64,000 nt of DNA, from contig NZ_JAMQPR010000001.1 of the NCBI RefSeq assembly GCF_026151345.1, positions 1,718,231 through 1,782,230 on the forward strand, read 5' to 3'. Below, piece after piece: positions 1 to 7,606 of this stretch (within the stretch, counting starts at the first letter, position 1; every line of letters begins with the position of its first letter). The stretch is from Leptospira paudalimensis (lineage in GTDB: Bacteria; Spirochaetota; Leptospiria; Leptospirales; Leptospiraceae). A program made the position numbers and the translations under genes. The notes beneath the pieces were generated by a model, which did no database searches, was not told where the DNA came from, and saw only the letters and a list, made by a program, of their open reading frames with translations.

Positions 1-143
1 ATGATTTTTAACTTGTTTTGTTGTGAAATTCATTGAACTTCCTACTGGCACGTATACTATCTGTTTTTACACAAATTTTGTAAAGAATTTTTGTAGATTT
101 GGTTCCCGACAGAGATCGACTTACCATTCTACTAGAAAAAACC

Positions 144-362
144 CTAGTTTTGCAATTTTTTTAAGACCAAAGTGATCGCTTGGTTGAATCCATCATAACC
201 ACCTTTGTCATAGTCATTCAAATCTTTGTATTCCAAATCATTCATATCTAGCAGTAACTTTCGTAACTCGTGTTCTAAATACTCTTTTCGGATATAACTC
301 GTCTCAAAAACCTTAGGATGCACACGTCCATTTGACGAGAAATCATTGAAATTTCGAATCAT
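144..362 (-). CDS. Small conserved-looking hypothetical protein
   Basis: A short cytoplasmic protein of about 72 residues that I do not recognise. It is mostly charged helix and ends in a YDKGGYDGFNQAI stretch, a C-terminal pattern typical of real small proteins rather than chance ORFs. The reading frame extends to 509, but that would overlap the divergent gene starting at 430. Methionines at 428 and 362 avoid this. I list 362 because it leaves about 67 bp for divergent promoters. Neither start has a strong ribosome binding site, so the N-terminus is uncertain. No membrane segment or signal peptide is visible. Confidence 0.5.
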   Translation of the reverse strand: MIRNFNDFSSNGRVHPKVFETSYIRKEYLEHELRKLLLDMNDLEYKDLNDYDKGGYDGFNQAITLVLKKLQN

Positions 363-429
363 TTTTAGGTTGAGATTTTTAGAATTTTCCCTATGCTGAA
401 CGAGGGAGATCCGCCTCACCACAACCATA

Positions 430-2535
430 ATGGGAAGTCCAATCAGTGTTTTAATTCTAGAAAACGATTCCAATAGCGTTTTTGATATTATTCGTGAAAT
501 GAAATCCAATGGACTAAGTCCACTTTACAAAGTTGTCGAATCCTTTGGTTCTTTTGAATCAACTGTAATGGAAGAAGATTGGGATGCGATCATATGTAGC
601 ACACGAAAACCTTTTTATTTAGAAATTTCACTTTATCTAAAATACTTAAACGAAAAAAAAATCGATATTCCAGTTATCCTTTTATCTGACCCAGAGGACT
701 TCCAAAAAAACTTACAGTATATGAAGTCTGGTGTCAATGATATCATAGATCGTAAAACATTACTTAGGTTAGCAGAAGTTTTAGAAAGAGAAAGAAGGGA
801 ATTGGTCTATCGGAAGGAAAAAAACACCACTGAAAGTTTTTTATTCCAATCTTTAAAAGAAATTCAATTACAAAAATTTGCATTAGACCAAGCCAACATT
901 GTTTCGATCACGGATGCAAATGGAATCATCACATATGTGAATGAAGCATTTTCAAAATGTACAGGTTATTTAGTGACAGAATTACTTGGACAAAATCATA
1001 GAATTTTAAAAAGCCAAAACAAAACAAAAGACGAGTGGGAAAAAATTTGGGAAACCATTCATAAAGGTCACGTTTGGCGTGGTGAGATACTCAATACTAA
1101 AAAGGATGGAAGTGGATTTTGGGTTGATACAACAATTGTTCCTTTTATCGGAACGGATGGTTCGGTGTTCCAATACATTGCAATCCATCATGACATTACG
1201 GATCGAAAATTAGCAGAAGAACAACTGACACATGATGCATTTTATGATAATCTTACAGGATTACCCAATCGAGCATTGTATCTTGCAAGGATTGAACAAA
1301 AAATATTCACTTATAATATCAAAAAAGACGGATATCCAATCTTATTTTGTATCAATATAGACAATTTCAAACGCATCAACCATTCCCTTGGAAATGAAGC
1401 TGGTGATAAAATTTTGATTATATTTTCTCAGAGACTAAAACAGTTCTCTGATAAAGAAGCTGTTATCACCAGATTAGGTGCCGATAATTTTTCCATTTTA
1501 CTCAATCATTTACTTTCAATTGAGGAAGCTTTTGATTATGCATACCGTTTGCTTGAATACATTGGCGATCCAATTCCAATTGGTGGATATGAAATTTATT
1601 TAACCGCTTCCTGTGGTATTTCAGCCTTTGGACTTGGTGGAAAAGAAGCTGATGTATTGCTGCGAAATGCTGAAATTGCAATGTTCCATGCAAAATCACA
1701 AAAAGTGGGCACGGTAGCTGTATTTAACCAAGCAATGCAGGAAAAAATTCACTTCCAACTAGAGATCCAAAATGATTTAAAAAAAGCCCTCACTCAAAAT
1801 GAAATTTCTGTTTTTTACCAACCCATTTTAGATCTAAATACCAACAAAATTGGGCATTGGGAGGCACTCGTTAGGTGGCGTCATCCCCAAAGGGGAATGG
1901 TTTCCCCTGCAGAATTTATCCCACTTGCAGAAGATTCAGGTTTGATAGTACCCATTACACGATTTGTTTTAGAACAAACCGCAAATGTGATCGAAGAGGT
2001 ACAAACTAAAAAAGGATATCCCATTTCAATTGCTGTAAATTTAAGCCCACAAGTTTTTTTTGATCAAAACATCTTTCATTGGATAGTCGACTTACACAAA
2101 CAACGAAAGATACCATACACTTCACTCCAAGTGGAAATCACTGAAAGTTTGGCTATGAAAAATTTATCAGAGACTGTACCTATTTTATCAAACCTAATTG
2201 ATATTGGTGTGAAAGTGGCTCTAGATGATTTCGGAACCGGGTTTTCTTCATTATCTTACTTAGAAAAACTCCCTTTATCTATTTTAAAAATTGATAAATC
2301 GTTTTTAAATAATGTTCACGTTGGATCAAAAGAAAGTTTTTTACTGATCTCCATTATCAATATGGCTCATGATTTGGGTTATTCGGTAGTCGCAGAAGGT
2401 GTCGAAGAGTTAGAACAACTAGAATTGTTGAAGTCATATAAATGTGATGAAATCCAAGGGTATTGGTTATCCAAACCTATCCCATTCCCAGAAATCATGC
2501 CATTCTTAGATTCATTTTATAAAAAGGAAAAGTAA
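430..2535 (+). CDS. Receiver-like/PAS/GGDEF/EAL protein, probable c-di-GMP phosphodiesterase
   Basis: A 701-residue cytoplasmic signalling protein. The order is a receiver-like domain (about 5-125), a PAS domain (about 150-265), a GGDEF domain (about 270-430) and an EAL domain (about 440-695). The GGDEF signature is GADNF near residue 350, so cyclase activity is unlikely. The EAL domain keeps EALVRW near residue 476, DDFGTGFSS near 598 and VAEGVE, as expected of an active c-di-GMP phosphodiesterase. The receiver has DAIICSTRKP where the phospho-acceptor Asp should sit, so phosphorylation is doubtful. Sensing is more likely through PAS, with GGDEF perhaps binding GTP allosterically. The stop overlaps the next start by one base (TAATG). 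The first ATG has no good ribosome binding site. Confidence 0.9.
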   Translation: MGSPISVLILENDSNSVFDIIREMKSNGLSPLYKVVESFGSFESTVMEEDWDAIICSTRKPFYLEISLYLKYLNEKKIDIPVILLSDPEDFQKNLQYMKSGVNDIIDRKTLLRLAEVLERERRELVYRKEKNTTESFLFQSLKEIQLQKFALDQANIVSITDANGIITYVNEAFSKCTGYLVTELLGQNHRILKSQNKTKDEWEKIWETIHKGHVWRGEILNTKKDGSGFWVDTTIVPFIGTDGSVFQYIAIHHDITDRKLAEEQLTHDAFYDNLTGLPNRALYLARIEQKIFTYNIKKDGYPILFCINIDNFKRINHSLGNEAGDKILIIFSQRLKQFSDKEAVITRLGADNFSILLNHLLSIEEAFDYAYRLLEYIGDPIPIGGYEIYLTASCGISAFGLGGKEADVLLRNAEIAMFHAKSQKVGTVAVFNQAMQEKIHFQLEIQNDLKKALTQNEISVFYQPILDLNTNKIGHWEALVRWRHPQRGMVSPAEFIPLAEDSGLIVPITRFVLEQTANVIEEVQTKKGYPISIAVNLSPQVFFDQNIFHWIVDLHKQRKIPYTSLQVEITESLAMKNLSETVPILSNLIDIGVKVALDDFGTGFSSLSYLEKLPLSILKIDKSFLNNVHVGSKESFLLISIINMAHDLGYSVVAEGVEELEQLELLKSYKCDEIQGYWLSKPIPFPEIMPFLDSFYKKEK

Positions 2536-3308
2536 TGAAACACTTACAATTGATAAGTTTAGTTCTTTTTGTATTACACTGTAATACATCACCAACTGGT
2601 AGAAAACAAATCATTTTAGTCAGTGATGGCGAAATGAATGAAATGGGAACTCAAGCTTTTGATGATTTAAAATCCAAAACTCCAATTGATACAAGAAATA
2701 ACACCAATGCTTATGTAAGGTGTATTGTAGATTCAGAATTAGGTGTTACGACAGATACAACAGGTGTAGATTCTTGGGAAGTGATTGTGTTTAAGGACAA
2801 TACACCCAATGCGTTTGCCTTACCTGGTGGAAAAATAGGTGTATTTACAGGAATGTTCTCTGTTGCAAAGAATAAAGACCAACTAGCAGCAGTAATAGGG
2901 CATGAAATTGGACATGTGATCGCAAGGCATGGAAACGAAAGGGTTTCCCAAAATCAATTGGCTTCTGGTTCCGTAAAACTACTTGAAACTCTGGGGAAAC
3001 CAACAGTGGCAGGTGCACTTGGTATGGGAGCAAAACTTGGTGTTTTATTGCCATTTTCTAGACAACATGAGTCGGAAGCAGATTTAATTGGTTTAGAAAT
3101 TATGGCAAAATCAGGATTTGATCCAAGAGAAAGTGTAAACCTATGGAAAAATATGAGTGCACTGGGTGGAGGGAAACCAACAGAACTTTTATCAACTCAC
3201 CCTTCTGATGAAACTAGGATGAAACAATTAAACCAAGCCATGCCGAAGGCAATGGCATTGTATGAATCTGCATTACAATCTGGTAAAAAACCAAATTGTG
3301 TTATGTGA
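2535..3308 (+). CDS. M48-family zinc metalloprotease lipoprotein
   Basis: A 257-residue envelope protease of peptidase family M48 (BepA/LoiP/Oma1-like). These proteases degrade or help quality control of misfolded envelope proteins. The N-terminus is a lipoprotein signal with Cys after LFVLH, about residue 20. The zinc site is HEIGH near residue 123, with the third ligand in ESEAD about 55 residues later. The C-terminal STHPSDETR motif is typical of the family. Length matches small stand-alone M48 lipoproteins without TPR repeats. It shares one base with the upstream EAL gene, so it is probably co-transcribed and translationally coupled, though no functional link is obvious. Confidence 0.9.
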   Translation: MKHLQLISLVLFVLHCNTSPTGRKQIILVSDGEMNEMGTQAFDDLKSKTPIDTRNNTNAYVRCIVDSELGVTTDTTGVDSWEVIVFKDNTPNAFALPGGKIGVFTGMFSVAKNKDQLAAVIGHEIGHVIARHGNERVSQNQLASGSVKLLETLGKPTVAGALGMGAKLGVLLPFSRQHESEADLIGLEIMAKSGFDPRESVNLWKNMSALGGGKPTELLSTHPSDETRMKQLNQAMPKAMALYESALQSGKKPNCVM

Positions 3309-3336
3309 AGGAGTTACTCACAGAGTAACTTCCTTC
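3307..3336. terminator. Hairpin between convergent genes
   Basis: The arm GAAGGAGTTACTC (3307-3319), an ACA loop and the arm GAGTAACTTCCTTC (3323-3336) pair with a single bulge. The hairpin overlaps the stop codons of both convergent genes (M48 protease on plus, MORN lipoprotein on minus). It lacks a long T run, so it is a plausible but not certain bidirectional terminator. Confidence 0.5.
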
Positions 3337-3856
3337 CTGTAATTTTACAATTTCTAGATTTACCATCATCGATTAAAACTCCGATACCTTCTTGGCCATC
3401 GGAGGAAAAATCACCAGAAACGGATTTCCCATCTTTGAAACTATAAGTTCCTTTTCCATTGATTTGGCCATTTTGGAATTCTCCAACATACTTATCACCG
3501 TTTTTGAAATTGTACTCACCTGGGCCTTGTTTTTTATCTTCTACATAAGTCCCATTGAATTTTTCACCATCCGCATAGAGAAAGTTACCTGCACCATCTC
3601 TTAAATCGTTTTTGAAGGAACCAGTATAAATGTCTCCATTATCATAAACATATTTACCAACTCCATTGACACAATTTCCTTCGATACATCCAAATTTTTT
3701 TCCACCTTTTTCGGGGTCTTCCATATTCACATTACGTGAGTTTGATTTTGTATCCTGGTTTTTGGAATCTGTTGTTTCTTTTGGATCATTGGATGCACAT
3801 GATACAAATAATAATAAAAATGAAGTCAAAAAAATGGTTTTCCAGTGATTCTTCAT
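3314..3856 (-). CDS. MORN-repeat lipoprotein
   Basis: A 180-residue secreted lipoprotein. The signal peptide ends in LLLFVSC with the lipidated Cys about residue 20, followed by a polar Ser/Lys/Asp-rich linker. From about residue 65 to 150 there are four MORN-type repeats of about 23 residues with the G-x-Y-x-G-x-F/W pattern (for example GDIYTGSFKND and GDKYVGEFQNG). A C-terminal Cys pair (CKITGRKLLC) and CIEGNC near 57 may form disulphides. MORN repeats bind lipids or proteins. The partner is unknown. The start is supported by GGGGGATTT just before the ATG. It is convergent with the M48 gene. Confidence 0.8.
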   Translation of the reverse strand: MKNHWKTIFLTSFLLLFVSCASNDPKETTDSKNQDTKSNSRNVNMEDPEKGGKKFGCIEGNCVNGVGKYVYDNGDIYTGSFKNDLRDGAGNFLYADGEKFNGTYVEDKKQGPGEYNFKNGDKYVGEFQNGQINGKGTYSFKDGKSVSGDFSSDGQEGIGVLIDDGKSRNCKITGRKLLCE

Positions 3857-3900
3857 AAATCCCCCAATGGCTTAAATGATCCAGGAAGGCAGTAGAAAAA

Positions 3901-5895
3901 TCAATTCAAAAAGTAATTTTGGATATTCTGAAAGGAAGAACTAGGTGGATTGTTTTCCTGGTCATTTCCATTATTTTCAGAATTGTTATTGTTTTTTGGT
4001 TCTAAAGTTTCATACAATTTCAATTCTTTGTCCAAATCTGAAATAAATCGACTAACCGAAGTAAAACGGTTTTTGTCATTAAATGCCGGATGTGTTAGAA
4101 AAAGTAGGTCTTTTGCTCTCGTAACTGCCACATAAAACAAACGCCTTTCTTCTTCGAGTTCTTCTATTGTACGGATGCGATGGTTAGGTAAATTACCTTC
4201 AACCACCTGCATTGTAAATACAACTTTCCATTCTAATCCTTTGGCAGAATGGATTGTAGATAATGTCAAATATTCATCTTTTAATTCATCAGAGTTTCCA
4301 ATTTCTTTCCCTTCCACAGGATTTAGGATTAGATTGGAAAGATAATCTGACAACTTAGTTTCATTTTTTGATAGAAGTAAAAGAGAATCCAAATCTTGTT
4401 TCCTTTTTTCGGAATCATCATAGTTATCTTCTAACACTTTTATATAATGAGATAAAATGGATTCTAATATCTGATTAGTGGATTGTTGGTAAGGGGAAAG
4501 TTTGTCTAAACAGTCCATGAGTTTTGAAAAAGATTGTTTTGTATTTTCTGGTAATCCAAGGAAAAAATTAGCATCGTTTTTCCATTGGAATTGGTTCGAT
4601 TCCAATCGTTTATAAAGGATTTGGGAATATTTTTTACCAATTTGTTCCTCTAATAATAATATTCGATTCCATGAAAGAATGTCTCTTGGATTCTCAACAA
4701 CTTTTAAATACGCAATTACATCTTTTACATGTGCCAAATCCAAAAATCGTTTCCCACCAAACTTACGATAGGGGATTTTTTTCGCATTTAATTGCACTTC
4801 TAATAAATGGGAGGAATATCCAGAACGAAATAGGACAGCTATTTGTGAAAAGGGGACACATTCTTCATAAAGTTCCAAAATTTTTCCTGCCATCCATTCA
4901 GCTTCTTCCTCAAATGACTCTATTGTTACCAAAAATGGTAGTAATGCATGTTTTTGTGTGGCTGCAATTAAATTCTTTTTATAATTTTCAGAACTTTTTT
5001 CTAATACTGCATTCGCAAGGTTGAGAACAGTTTGGACACTTCGGTAGTTTTTTGTGAGTTGGATGATTTGCGTATTTGGAAAAATTTTTGGAAAGTCCAA
5101 CATGTTATGAACACTTGCTCCACGAAATCCGTAAATACACTGTGCATCATCACCTACAACTAAGATATTTTGGTGGATACTTGCCAGTAAACAAGCGATA
5201 TGCGCTTGTATTTTGTTTGTATCTTGGTATTCATCTACCAGTATATATTCATAAGTGGAGGACATTTTTTGTCGAATTCTTTCATCCGAGACAAGAATTT
5301 TGCGAGTGAATTCTAATAAATCGTCAAAATCGAGTGAGTTATGTTTAGCTTTGAGATCGGCAAATTTAGTTTTGATTTCTTGGATTTCTTTTGTGATACC
5401 AAGAAACATAGGATATTCTCTTTGCAGGTATTTTTCTAATGAAATTTGCAAATTGAAACAAGCAGAAAAAATTTCAGCGAGTGTTTCTTTTTTGGGAAAC
5501 CGAACTTTTGTTCCTGTTGAGACAACCTGTTCTCTCGCCATACCGACAAATCCAATTGTGTCTTCCTCATCCAATATCGTAAAATTCGAATCTAATGAGA
5601 TAACGTTTGCAAACTTACGTAAAAAATGATGGCAGAAGGAATGAAAGGTTCCCCCTCGAACAGACATCATACGGTTGTCCAAAATACTAGAAGCACGACC
5701 CAACATTTCTTTTGCAGCACGCCTTGTGAAGGTAAGCAAAAGGATAGATTCAGGATTTGTACCATTTTTTACCAAATGGGCCAATTTATGGACGAGGGTA
5801 TTGGTTTTTCCGGTCCCTGCCCCAGCAACCACTAAAATCGGGCCTTTCTTGGCCAAAACCACTTGTCTTTGGGCATCATTCAGTTCCTGGTCCAC
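3901..5895 (-). CDS. UvrD/Rep/PcrA-family superfamily 1 DNA helicase
   Basis: A 664-residue ATP-dependent 3'-5' DNA helicase for repair or replication restart. Visible motifs: Walker A AGAGTGKTNT (about 24-33), the Q-motif NDAQRQ at the N-terminus, motif II DEYQDTN near 219, motif III GDDAQCIYGFRGA, motif V TIHSAKGLEWK and motif VI RLFYVAVTRAK. The tail after about 625 is Asn/Glu-rich and low complexity. Length is slightly shorter than E. coli UvrD (720), close to Rep-like proteins. The chosen start is GTG, as no in-frame ATG lies upstream. I cannot separate UvrD, Rep and PcrA from sequence alone. It is divergent from the receiver-kinase gene, with about 70 bp between them. Confidence 0.92.
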   Translation of the reverse strand: MDQELNDAQRQVVLAKKGPILVVAGAGTGKTNTLVHKLAHLVKNGTNPESILLLTFTRRAAKEMLGRASSILDNRMMSVRGGTFHSFCHHFLRKFANVISLDSNFTILDEEDTIGFVGMAREQVVSTGTKVRFPKKETLAEIFSACFNLQISLEKYLQREYPMFLGITKEIQEIKTKFADLKAKHNSLDFDDLLEFTRKILVSDERIRQKMSSTYEYILVDEYQDTNKIQAHIACLLASIHQNILVVGDDAQCIYGFRGASVHNMLDFPKIFPNTQIIQLTKNYRSVQTVLNLANAVLEKSSENYKKNLIAATQKHALLPFLVTIESFEEEAEWMAGKILELYEECVPFSQIAVLFRSGYSSHLLEVQLNAKKIPYRKFGGKRFLDLAHVKDVIAYLKVVENPRDILSWNRILLLEEQIGKKYSQILYKRLESNQFQWKNDANFFLGLPENTKQSFSKLMDCLDKLSPYQQSTNQILESILSHYIKVLEDNYDDSEKRKQDLDSLLLLSKNETKLSDYLSNLILNPVEGKEIGNSDELKDEYLTLSTIHSAKGLEWKVVFTMQVVEGNLPNHRIRTIEELEEERRLFYVAVTRAKDLLFLTHPAFNDKNRFTSVSRFISDLDKELKLYETLEPKNNNNSENNGNDQENNPPSSSFQNIQNYFLN

Positions 5896-5963
5896 AATAC
5901 AGAGATTTGTTGTCTGGATTCTGTTGACAAACGGAAATTATTCTATTTGATAGTGGAGACTGG

Positions 5964-7067
5964 TTGTATAAAACAATGACATCTATTGTGGAAAATCAAA
6001 AAGAAACTGATGTAAAAAAAATCCTAGTTGTCGAAGACGAAAGGATCATTGCGATCAATATTTGTTCAACCTTAAAACAATACGGTTACAATGCTACTTA
6101 TGTATCGGAAGCAAATGATGCGATTGAACAAATTGAATCCGAACACTTTGACCTAGTTCTCATGGACATTATGTTGAATGGCCCGATGGATGGAATTGAA
6201 ATTGCCGGTAAAATCAAAAGAAGTAAGGAAATTCCAGTCATTTACCTCACTGCTTATTCTGATGAAGCCACAATCAATCGTGCTAAAACCACTGAACCAT
6301 TTGGTTATTTGATCAAACCATTTAATAGTCGGGATTTATATATTTCTGTGGAAATGGCAATTTATAAATCACAAGTACAAAAGCACATCCGAATTGTGGA
6401 AAGTCGATTGGCTGAAAACCAAAAATGGGAAACCATCGCACTTGTTGCTTCCGGCATTTCGCACGAAATTAATAATCCTCTTACATCCATACTCAATTTA
6501 GCGGACCTTATCCTTTTAGAGGCAAAAAAAACATCTAATCCAAGCTTAAAGGAAAAAGCTGAAAAAATTACAGAAGAATCAGAACGAATCGCTAAGATTG
6601 TGAAAAACTTAGTTTCGTATTCACAATCAACTAGCTCCCAATGGACGTATTCCAATTTAGTTAGCATTTTAAATGATACACGTTCCTTCCTCCACCAATA
6701 CTTTTTAAAAGAAGGAATCCAATGTGAGTTGGAAATGGGAGACGTCCCTCATGTGTATTGCCAACCTCAAAAAATCAAACAAGTCCTTCTCAACTTAATC
6801 CAAGACGCAAGGTTACGAGTGAATACTAGAGAAGATTCCATAGGCAGGAAAATTTCTGTTTCGCTGTCAGTGATCGGTGAGGAAGGAAAAGAATTTGTCA
6901 AAATTCAAATCAAAGACAATGGTGCGGAAGATTTGATGATGGGAATATCTCAAATGAATTCTTTAGATGTCACACGTAGCATTATTGCCGAACACAAAGG
7001 TAACCTAACACGTGATGAAGAGTACTCTTCTTGGGTGTTTACCTTACCCATTGTAAAACCTGTTTGA
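5964..7067 (+). CDS. Receiver-HisKA protein with degenerate ATPase domain
   Basis: A 367-residue cytoplasmic two-component protein. The N-terminal receiver (about 15-135) has acidic residues VVEDE, phospho-acceptor Asp in LVLMDIM near 67, Thr in YLTAYS and Lys in LIKPFN. A HisKA dimerisation domain follows with the H-box GISHEINNPL, His near 167. The C-terminal HATPase-like region is eroded: the N-box reads NLIQDAR, the G1 box is DNGAED, and no GxGL box is present. It may therefore receive and pass phosphate rather than bind ATP. TTG at 5964 has GGAGA five bases upstream. ATG at 5976 is the alternative. It is divergent from the helicase. Confidence 0.85.
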   Translation: MYKTMTSIVENQKETDVKKILVVEDERIIAINICSTLKQYGYNATYVSEANDAIEQIESEHFDLVLMDIMLNGPMDGIEIAGKIKRSKEIPVIYLTAYSDEATINRAKTTEPFGYLIKPFNSRDLYISVEMAIYKSQVQKHIRIVESRLAENQKWETIALVASGISHEINNPLTSILNLADLILLEAKKTSNPSLKEKAEKITEESERIAKIVKNLVSYSQSTSSQWTYSNLVSILNDTRSFLHQYFLKEGIQCELEMGDVPHVYCQPQKIKQVLLNLIQDARLRVNTREDSIGRKISVSLSVIGEEGKEFVKIQIKDNGAEDLMMGISQMNSLDVTRSIIAEHKGNLTRDEEYSSWVFTLPIVKPV

Positions 7068-7079
7068 ACTAAAAAATGA

Positions 7080-7433
7080 CTAAGAAGGATTCCCTGATAG
7101 GATAGGTTTTTTGTCCAAATGGGGTGTTTCTAATAATTTAAAAAATAATTCGATACGATTGGAATGTAATAACCAATTGTCTTCTGACAAAAGACCCGCT
7201 AAGAAAAAATTAAAATCTTTGTAATAGGCAAAGGAAAGTTGAGGGTTTTTCGTAAAGTCAAGGAGCAAAGCGAGGGCTAATCGGTTGGCACTTTCCTCTG
7301 GACCAAAACCATCGGTTAGGATTTGGATCGAAGGTTCTGGAACTTGGACAATGTGTTCTTCTTGTCCGTCTCTTATTTTGAGGTTGTACCGTAAGGTACC
7401 TGGAATGCGTTCTCCAGAGTAGGTTTTAGCCAT
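7080..7433 (-). CDS. Hypothetical protein, 117 aa
   Basis: A small cytoplasmic protein without signal peptide or membrane segment. Its middle has a GFGPEESANRLALALL stretch that faintly recalls the GP-x-LALALL core of DUF6166-type proteins. I hold this only as a weak resemblance. The C-terminal half is rich in aromatic residues. It ends 12 bases from the convergent receiver-kinase gene. No terminator is visible between them. Function unknown. Confidence 0.7.
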   Translation of the reverse strand: MAKTYSGERIPGTLRYNLKIRDGQEEHIVQVPEPSIQILTDGFGPEESANRLALALLLDFTKNPQLSFAYYKDFNFFLAGLLSEDNWLLHSNRIELFFKLLETPHLDKKPILSGNPS

Positions 7434-7606
7434 TCAAAACTCACCTATGCCCAAGTCTCGAGCCTTTTGATTATGTCCATTCCTCGGAAACTTACGCAAC
7501 CTCTTTTTCATAGAATTTACAAGATTCAGACTCGAATTTCTACCTGGTTTTCCATTGATTTTTTCGATAGGGGTAAAACTCTCGTTCTATACTTCCAAAG
7601 CCCGCT

